From Bacteriovoracaceae bacterium UBA2428 (GTDB lineage: Bacteria > Bdellovibrionota > UBA2428), in the NCBI GenBank assembly GCA_002343545.1, contig DDRA01000096.1, positions 5,107 to 11,301 on the forward strand: a stretch of 6,195 nt of DNA. The letters run 5' to 3'. Made by a program: the position numbers and the translations under genes. Of this stretch, positions 1-4,424 are shown in pieces (position 1 is the first letter of the stretch; every line of letters begins with the position of its first letter). The notes under the pieces were generated by a model, which was given only the letters and a program-made list of their open reading frames with translations, was not told where the DNA came from and did not search any database.

Positions 1-1108
1 TGTCGATGAAGTCGAGCACGATGATCCCGCCCAGGTTGCGCAGCCGGATCTGGTAGGCGATTTCGCGGACGGCCTCGAGGTTCGTTTGGACGATCGTGTC
101 CTCGAGGTTGCGGCGGCCCACGAAGCGGCCCGTGTTCACGTCGATCGCGGTCAGGGCTTCGGTCTCGTCGACGATGATGTAGCCGCCCGACTTGAGCCAG
201 ACCTTGCGGGCGATGGCCCGGTTCAGCTCGCTTTCGATGCCGTAGTGCTCGAAGAGGCCGACTTTCTCGGCGTGGAGTTCGATCCGCTTCTTGAAGCGGG
301 GCAGGAAATTCTGCACGAACTTCTGGATCGCTTTGTACGTGGCGAGGTCGTCGACCACGATCCGCTCGACGTCTTCCGTGACGCGGTCGCGGATGATCCG
401 CAGCGAGAGGTCCAGGTCGGAATGGACCAGTCCAGGTTGGGGCTGCTTGTCGGCGCCCTTCTTCACGGAGCCCCAAAGCTTGATGAGGTAATCCATGTCG
501 TCTTTGAGGTTCTTCTCGCTCGCGCCCTCGGCCACGGTGCGCACGATGAAGCCGCCCGTCGCCGGCCGGTGCTTCTCGATGATCTGCTTGAGGCGCGTGC
601 GTTCGTCGGCGCTTTCGATCCGGCGCGAAACCCCCGTCTGGCGGCTATCCGGAAGGTAGACGAGGTAGCGGCCGGGAATGCTCACGTAGCCGGTGAGCCG
701 CGCTCCCTTCGTGCCGAGAGGTTCCTTGATGACTTGCACGAGGAGCTTCTCGCCCTCGTGGATGAGCTCGGAAATGTTCTTGGTCTCGGCGGGGCGTCGA
801 TCGTGCTCGGATCCCTCGTCCTCGGCGGCCGCCTCGGTCGTTTCGTCGGGATCCTCGGCCTCGTCGGCGACCTGGCGGCTCGGGTCCACGATGTGCGAGA
901 CGTAAAGGAAGGCCGTCCGGGAAAGTCCGACTTCGAGAAAGGCGGCCTGCATCCCGGGGAGGACGCGGGCGACGCGTCCACGGTAGATGTTCCCCACGAG
1001 CCCGCGGTCGCGGTTCCGTTCGGTATGGACTTCGACGAGTTGCCCGTTCTCGAGGCGAGCGACGCGGGTTTCGCGCAGGGACCGATTGATGAGGATCTCG
1101 GCGGACAT
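1..1108 (-). CDS. rng: Ribonuclease G (RNase E/G family), N-terminal part, truncated by left edge
   Basis: This is an endoribonuclease of the RNase E/G family, which cuts single-stranded RNA at 5'-monophosphorylated ends in rRNA maturation and mRNA decay. The minus-strand frame is open from ATG 1108-1106 to the window edge (369 full codons; the family is usually about 500). The start MSAEILINRS is typical of RNase G. Residues 38-73 (GNIYRGRVARVLPGMQAAF...) begin the S1 RNA-binding domain. An acidic, low-complexity insert (about 74-110) interrupts it before it resumes at KEPLGTKGARLT (128-139). The catalytic Mg-binding aspartates are present: D323 in DVNTG and D366 in LDFID. They are 43 residues apart, as between D303 and D346 of E. 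coli RNase E. The C-terminal part with the Zn-link cysteines lies outside the window. There is no clear Shine-Dalgarno; a TAAAAT hexamer lies 6 nt upstream of the ATG. It is divergent from pilT. The family call is secure; RNase G rather than E rests on the compact N-terminus. Confidence 0.95.
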   Translation of the reverse strand, partial: MSAEILINRSLRETRVARLENGQLVEVHTERNRDRGLVGNIYRGRVARVLPGMQAAFLEVGLSRTAFLYVSHIVDPSRQVADEAEDPDETTEAAAEDEGSEHDRRPAETKNISELIHEGEKLLVQVIKEPLGTKGARLTGYVSIPGRYLVYLPDSRQTGVSRRIESADERTRLKQIIEKHRPATGGFIVRTVAEGASEKNLKDDMDYLIKLWGSVKKGADKQPQPGLVHSDLDLSLRIIRDRVTEDVERIVVDDLATYKAIQKFVQNFLPRFKKRIELHAEKVGLFEHYGIESELNRAIARKVWLKSGGYIIVDETEALTAIDVNTGRFVGRRNLEDTIVQTNLEAVREIAYQIRLRNLGGIIVLDFID

Positions 1109-1222
1109 GGCCCCATTTTAACCGGAAGCGCCCGCTTGCCGACGTCGGGGGGTGTCACAAAGCCGTGCCTGGCCCCGTGGGGGGCGCTCAAGTCGAAGGC
1201 CGAAACGGTCGATAAAGCTCCC
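1109..1222. promoter_or_regulatory. Divergent rng/pilT intergenic region with candidate promoter
   Basis: This 114-bp gap separates two divergent starts and must hold or overlap both promoters. On the minus strand, TAAAAT (1115-1120) matches 5 of 6 bases of a -10 box. With TCGGCA (1137-1142) 16 nt upstream as a weak -35, it would place the rng transcript start at or next to its ATG. On the plus strand, GATAAA (1211-1216) sits 6 nt before the pilT ATG; I see no convincing -35 for it. A perfect 10-bp palindrome, CCGACGTCGG (1139-1148), overlaps the candidate rng -35. A short hairpin, GCCCC-GTGG-GGGGC (1172-1185), lies closer to pilT. All of these are read by eye, and short GC-rich palindromes are common in DNA of this composition. 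Confidence 0.4.
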
Positions 1223-2392
1223 ATGACGGCCGCACCCGCGCGTACGCCCTTGGCCCAGTTCCTGGGGCTCATGGTCAAACAGAAGGCTTCGGACCTTCAC
1301 GTGTCCGCGGGGACCCAACCCATGCTGCGGATCCACGGCGATCTGAACCGCATCGACACGCCGCCGCTCAAACCGGCCGACGTGGAAGCCATGATCGCGG
1401 AATTCCTGAGCGCGCACCAGAAAAACGAGCTCGTCCAGAAGCGGACCCTGGATACGGCGATCAAGGTCGGGGGGCTCGGGGTCTTCCGCGTCAACGTCTT
1501 CTACCAGCGCCATGGTTTGGCCGCGGTGTTCCGCGCCCTTCCCGAGGAGCCGCCGTCCTTAGACGATCTGCGGCTGCCGCCGATCTGCCGCTCCGTCTGC
1601 TCGTACCCGAACGGGCTCGTGCTCGTGACGGGCCCCACCGGAAGCGGAAAGTCGACGACCCTCGCCGCCATGCTCAAGCACATCAACCACAACCAGAAGG
1701 GGCATATCCTCACGCTCGAGGACCCCATCGAGTTCTACCACGAGGCCGCGCGCGGCATGGTGAACCAGCGCCAGCTCGGCACGCACTTCACGAGCTTCTC
1801 CTCGGCGTTGAAGTCCGCGCTGCGCGAAGACCCCGACGTCATCCTCGTGGGGGAAATGCGAGACCACGAGACGATCTCGCTCGCGATCACGGCAGCCGAA
1901 ACGGGGCACCTCGTCTTCGCGACCCTGCACACGAACACGGCGGCCAAGTCCGTCGACCGGATCATCGACTCTTTTCCGGCGGACCAGCAGAACCAGATCC
2001 GCTCGATGCTGTCCGAGAGCCTTCGCGCCGTGATCTGCCAGAAGCTCGTGCCGACGGCGGACAAGAAGGGGCGTCTGGCCGTTCACGACGTACTCGTGAA
2101 CACTTCGGCCGTGGCGAACCTCATCCGCGAAGGCAAAACCTTCCAGATTCCCTCGGCCATGCAAACGGGCAAGCGCGAAGGGATGCAGGTCATGGACCAA
2201 GTTCTGCTCGACGCCGTTCGGGCGAATCTCGTCTCGGGGCCCGACGGCTGGGAGAACGCGAACGACAAGAACCTTTTCGCCCAATGGGCGCCGCGCGACG
2301 CGACCTTCGGCACCGCCGTGGGGACGAGCGTGGGAAGCCCCACGGGCGCGGGCATGCCCCCGCACCCCACGAACGTCAAGAAGATCGCCTGA
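1223..2392 (+). CDS. pilT: Type IV pilus retraction ATPase PilT
   Basis: This is the hexameric cytoplasmic ATPase that depolymerises type IV pili for twitching motility and surface attachment. The product is 389 aa, slightly longer than the usual 340-380. The N-terminal PAS-like domain contains ASDLH (22-26). The ATPase core has Walker A GPTGSGKST (137-145, K143), the Walker B region EDPDVILVGEMRD (202-214, E211) and the His box TLHT (H236). Next comes the retraction-ATPase stretch AAETGHLVFATLHT. The motif usually written AIRNLIRE reads AVANLIRE (296-303). The start is ATG 1223 because the conserved family N-terminus begins about ten residues later. The same frame stays open upstream to position 86, but that part is antisense to rng. 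There is no good Shine-Dalgarno; GATAAA lies 6 nt before the ATG. PilT is preferred over PilU because of the LIRE(G)K and SAMQTGKREGMQ region. The C-terminal tail after about 365 is Gly/Pro-rich and poorly conserved. Confidence 0.95.
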   Translation: MTAAPARTPLAQFLGLMVKQKASDLHVSAGTQPMLRIHGDLNRIDTPPLKPADVEAMIAEFLSAHQKNELVQKRTLDTAIKVGGLGVFRVNVFYQRHGLAAVFRALPEEPPSLDDLRLPPICRSVCSYPNGLVLVTGPTGSGKSTTLAAMLKHINHNQKGHILTLEDPIEFYHEAARGMVNQRQLGTHFTSFSSALKSALREDPDVILVGEMRDHETISLAITAAETGHLVFATLHTNTAAKSVDRIIDSFPADQQNQIRSMLSESLRAVICQKLVPTADKKGRLAVHDVLVNTSAVANLIREGKTFQIPSAMQTGKREGMQVMDQVLLDAVRANLVSGPDGWENANDKNLFAQWAPRDATFGTAVGTSVGSPTGAGMPPHPTNVKKIA

Positions 2393-2398
2393 GGAGGG

Positions 2399-3466
2399 CT
2401 ACTCGGTATCCGTCGTCGGGGCCGGTGCCGCCGGGGCGACGGGCTTCGGCCGGGGCCGGATCACGACGGGCGCCGTGCGCACTTTCAATTCGCCGAGCTG
2501 ATCGGGAAGGACGAGCGACTTGACGTCGCCGCGGAAGCCGGGGGACTCGTACCAGGTCCCGTCCCACTTGATCTCGACGACGCCGGCGTTGCTGAAGTTG
2601 ATCTGCGCGCGACGCTGAATTCCCGTCGTGAACGGAGCGCCGGCACGAAGGGTCATCGACTGCCAGGAGGACTCGTCCACCCGGACGCTCAACCACGTCG
2701 TCTCGAGCGCGCGCAGCTCGACTTGGTGCTTGGGGGCCGCGACGTCGACGACGCCCGCCGGGTTGGTGGCGGTCGCGGCGCTAGGCGCTTTCGCGGCGGT
2801 CGTGGCCGCGGCCGTTCCGGTCGCCGGGAGCGCCGCGGTCGGTGCGGCGGGCGACGGGTTCGCCGGCGGGGCCATGGCGGGACTTGTGGGGGCCGGGGCC
2901 GTCGTCGCGACTTCGTCGGTCTTGACGCCTTCCGTCTCGGCCTGGGCCTTGCGCCGGGCTTCCTTGCCGAGCGAAACGAGAATCGCGATCGTGGCGATCA
3001 GCGTGAGGACGACCGCGCCGATGAGCAGGACGCGAGGACGCAGCCATTTGGAAGGTTCTTCTTCGACGCCTTTGGCGCCGGGCGCGTTCTGGAAGCTCGG
3101 GGTGTGAACGACCTTCACTTTGGGATTCGTGGGGGCCTGCGCGGCCTTGGAATTTCGGGCGACGCCGAGCTCCTTTTGGATATCGGGCGCGAGCGATTGG
3201 CGGTAGCGGCGAAGGACTTCGCTTTCTTCCATGCCGATATGGCGCGCGTAGTTGATCAGGAAACCGCGAACGAAAGCCGAGGCCGGAAGGTCCGCGTTCT
3301 TGCCGTTCTCGATGTTCTGCAGCTGACTGATGTGGACCTTCGTGACCGCCGCGATTTCTTCGAGGCTGATCTTCTTTTTCTCGCGCTGCTCTCGAAGCCA
3401 GGCGCCGAACGCCGGTTCCTCGGTGGACGGGGCGGCGTTGTCTCCGGGCTTCTCGTTGTTTTCCAT
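2399..3466 (-). CDS. rodZ: RodZ-like cytoskeletal/cell-shape protein (HTH_25 + TM + DUF4115)
   Basis: This is a bitopic inner-membrane protein of the RodZ family, which links cytoplasmic MreB filaments to the peptidoglycan elongation machinery. The 355-aa product has the full family architecture. A cytoplasmic Xre-like helix-turn-helix spans about 19-90 (FGAWLREQREKK, then LPASAFVRGFLINYARHIGM at 60-79). A basic juxtamembrane stretch ends at KWLRPR (140-145), and one hydrophobic segment follows at about 146-166. A long Pro/Ala/Thr-rich periplasmic linker runs from about 183 to 245. The C-terminal beta domain (DUF4115-like) starts at HQVELRALETTWLSVRVD (247-264) and is followed by a short Pro-rich tail. 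An in-frame TAA two codons before the ATG fixes this as the first possible ATG. I see no strong Shine-Dalgarno. It follows the TPR lipoprotein gene by 56 bp on the same strand and is likely co-transcribed. Its stop is 6 bp from that of pilT. In some lineages such HTH-TM proteins are annotated only as DUF4115 proteins, so function at MreB is inferred from the family. Confidence 0.88.
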   Translation of the reverse strand: MENNEKPGDNAAPSTEEPAFGAWLREQREKKKISLEEIAAVTKVHISQLQNIENGKNADLPASAFVRGFLINYARHIGMEESEVLRRYRQSLAPDIQKELGVARNSKAAQAPTNPKVKVVHTPSFQNAPGAKGVEEEPSKWLRPRVLLIGAVVLTLIATIAILVSLGKEARRKAQAETEGVKTDEVATTAPAPTSPAMAPPANPSPAAPTAALPATGTAAATTAAKAPSAATATNPAGVVDVAAPKHQVELRALETTWLSVRVDESSWQSMTLRAGAPFTTGIQRRAQINFSNAGVVEIKWDGTWYESPGFRGDVKSLVLPDQLGELKVRTAPVVIRPRPKPVAPAAPAPTTDTE

Positions 3467-3522
3467 GTGTTACGTTTTTCGCCGAAGTGCCGCCGAGGAT
3501 CAACCCTCGGGCCACGAGAAAA
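3467..3522 (-). other. Short spacer with hairpin between TPR lipoprotein gene and rodZ
   Basis: This 56-bp intergenic spacer contains an inverted repeat: CCGAGG (3493-3498) and CCTCGG (3505-3510) around a 6-nt loop. No T-tract follows it in the minus direction, so it is not a classical intrinsic terminator. It could be a partial attenuator or an mRNA processing/stability element between two co-transcribed genes. It could also be chance in GC-rich DNA. Confidence 0.3.
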
Positions 3523-4392
3523 CTACAGGGGCGGTTCCTCGACGGGGCGCCGGAGCGAAAGCGCGTCTAAGGCCCTTTGGGAGTATTCCGCGTATTGCGA
3601 CCCCGAGAAGCGTTCCACGATGCCGGTGAAGCGCTGTTTCGCGACGCGGTGCTGGCCAATCTGGTAACGCGCGTATCCCTCCCAGGCGAGCGAACGGGGA
3701 TCGAAGGGGCATTTGCGGGCCGCCCAACGCGCTTGGAAGAGAGCCTCTTCGTAATCCTTGCGGAGGACGAGGACGTGGGTTCGCACGCAGCGCACGAGGC
3801 AGTCCTCCGGATTTCTCTCGACGGATTTCTGCGCGGCCGCGTCGGCTTCGTCGAGCCGCTTCTGGGCGGCCAACGCGCGCGCCAAAGTCGCGTAGGCTTT
3901 CTCGGGTTCCGAGAAGGTGTCGAAGGAGAGCGCGCGTCGCGCGGCCTTCTCGGCGGCGGCGGGATCGCCTTTCTCGAACTCGAAAAGCGCCAAGTTGTTC
4001 CAGCAGCCGGGGACTTCGGGGCGCGTCCCCTCGCAGGCCTCGCGGGTCCAGCGCGCGGCTTCCGCGGGACGGCTCAGCGCGTGGTAGGCGCGGCCGATGT
4101 CGAACTTGATCGACACCTCGCTCGGGGCCTTCGCGAGCGCTTCCTGGAAGCGGGCGAGGGCGTCGGCCGGTCGCCCGTCCTCCAGCAAACCCTCCGCGAT
4201 CTCGCGGAGCCCCTCGGCTTCGCGAAGCGCTTCTTGTTGGGGCATGCCCGCGCAGGCCGCGAGCAAAAGCGAAACGATGGCGAGCGACGAAGAGAAGGGT
4301 CTCACCGGAACGATCTTAAACGCGTTCTTCGCTTTGACCAAAGCCCGACGGGCCCGGGACGCGGTTTTGACTTTGGGGAAAATTGCCGTCAT
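3523..4392 (-). CDS. TPR-repeat lipoprotein, PilW/PilF-like; start uncertain (GTG 4305 favoured)
   Basis: This is an exported lipoprotein built of helical tetratricopeptide repeats. From ATG 4392 it is 289 aa, with the lipobox L44-A45-A46-C47. From GTG at 4305-4303 (codon 30) it is 260 aa and begins MRPFSSSLAIVSLLLAAC, a textbook lipoprotein signal peptide with the cysteine at position 18. The ATG version would carry an unusual basic 29-residue leader. Repeat-like units (numbering from the ATG) lie at about 60-90 (EDGRPADALARFQEALAKAP), 94-125, 131-160 (NNLALFEFEKGDPAAAEKA), 165-195 and 199-232, with a last helical pair at about 235-278. Length, lipobox and position directly upstream of rodZ resemble PilW/PilF, the outer-membrane lipoprotein that assists PilQ secretin assembly, and pilT lies nearby. 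TPR lipoproteins are many (BamD-like, CpoB-like), so the pilus role is inference. Cysteines C120/C130 and C198/C202 could form disulfides after export. Confidence 0.85.
   Translation of the reverse strand: MTAIFPKVKTASRARRALVKAKNAFKIVPVRPFSSSLAIVSLLLAACAGMPQQEALREAEGLREIAEGLLEDGRPADALARFQEALAKAPSEVSIKFDIGRAYHALSRPAEAARWTREACEGTRPEVPGCWNNLALFEFEKGDPAAAEKAARRALSFDTFSEPEKAYATLARALAAQKRLDEADAAAQKSVERNPEDCLVRCVRTHVLVLRKDYEEALFQARWAARKCPFDPRSLAWEGYARYQIGQHRVAKQRFTGIVERFSGSQYAEYSQRALDALSLRRPVEEPPL
4313..4341 (-). promoter_or_regulatory. Candidate promoter for the TPR lipoprotein-rodZ unit
   Basis: On the minus strand, TTGGTC (4341-4336) is followed after 17 nt by TAAGAT (4318-4313). These match 3 of 6 and 4 of 6 bases of sigma-70-type -35 and -10 boxes. 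The -10-like box ends 7 nt before the GTG at 4305, so transcription would begin at or next to that codon, giving a leaderless mRNA. This supports the GTG start but is a by-eye match. Confidence 0.3.
4331..4344. promoter_or_regulatory. 14-bp inverted repeat, candidate operator
   Basis: GCTTTG-AC-CAAAGC is a perfect 6-bp inverted repeat with a 2-bp centre. It lies in the divergent region between the TPR lipoprotein and glucoamylase genes and overlaps the candidate -35 box of the TPR gene. A related half, TTTTGACTTTGG, recurs 33 bp further on (TTGAC cores at 4334 and 4367), near three helical turns away. It could bind a dimeric repressor or activator; no regulator gene is visible in the window. 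If the upstream ATG of the TPR gene is used, the repeat is coding. Confidence 0.3.
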
Positions 4393-4395
4393 ACC
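4367..4395 (+). promoter_or_regulatory. Candidate promoter for the glucoamylase gene
   Basis: TTGACT (4367-4372) matches 5 of 6 bases of a -35 box. After a 17-nt spacer comes CATACC (4390-4395), a weak -10 (3 of 6). Transcription would start around 4402, just ahead of the ribosome binding site, giving a leader of about 20-25 nt. The site lies inside the ATG-started version of the TPR reading frame, another reason to prefer the later GTG start for that gene. Confidence 0.35.
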
Positions 4396-4409
4396 AAACG
4401 GAAGTCCGG

Positions 4410-4416
4410 AGGAGGT
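4410..4416 (+). promoter_or_regulatory. Strong Shine-Dalgarno sequence of the glucoamylase gene
   Basis: AGGAGGT ends 8 nt before the ATG at 4425 and is a full-strength ribosome binding site. It fixes the start of the glucoamylase gene. None of the other four genes has a comparable site. Confidence 0.85.
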
Positions 4417-4424
4417 AGCACTTG

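Noticed and set aside
1172..1185. GCCCC-GTGG-GGGGC hairpin as a terminator or riboswitch before pilT
   Set aside because: Five-pair stem with no T-tract and no conserved RNA motif; expected by chance at this base composition.
1559..2365. 268-codon minus-strand open frame opposite pilT
   Set aside because: His/Arg/Val-rich shadow; pilT on the other strand has all ATPase motifs.
2830..2920. Possible nucleotide tandem repeat in the low-complexity part of rodZ
   Set aside because: The region is compositionally biased (Ala/Pro/Thr codons), but I found no exact repeating nucleotide unit.
2628..3107. Ala/Val/Gly-rich plus-strand frame resembling a membrane protein
   Set aside because: Its hydrophobic look comes from reading the Pro/Ala/Thr linker codons of RodZ on the opposite strand.
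2723..3667. 314-codon plus-strand open frame opposite rodZ
   Set aside because: Gly/Arg low-complexity start that mirrors the Pro/Ala linker of RodZ. The minus strand has the full HTH-TM-DUF4115 architecture.
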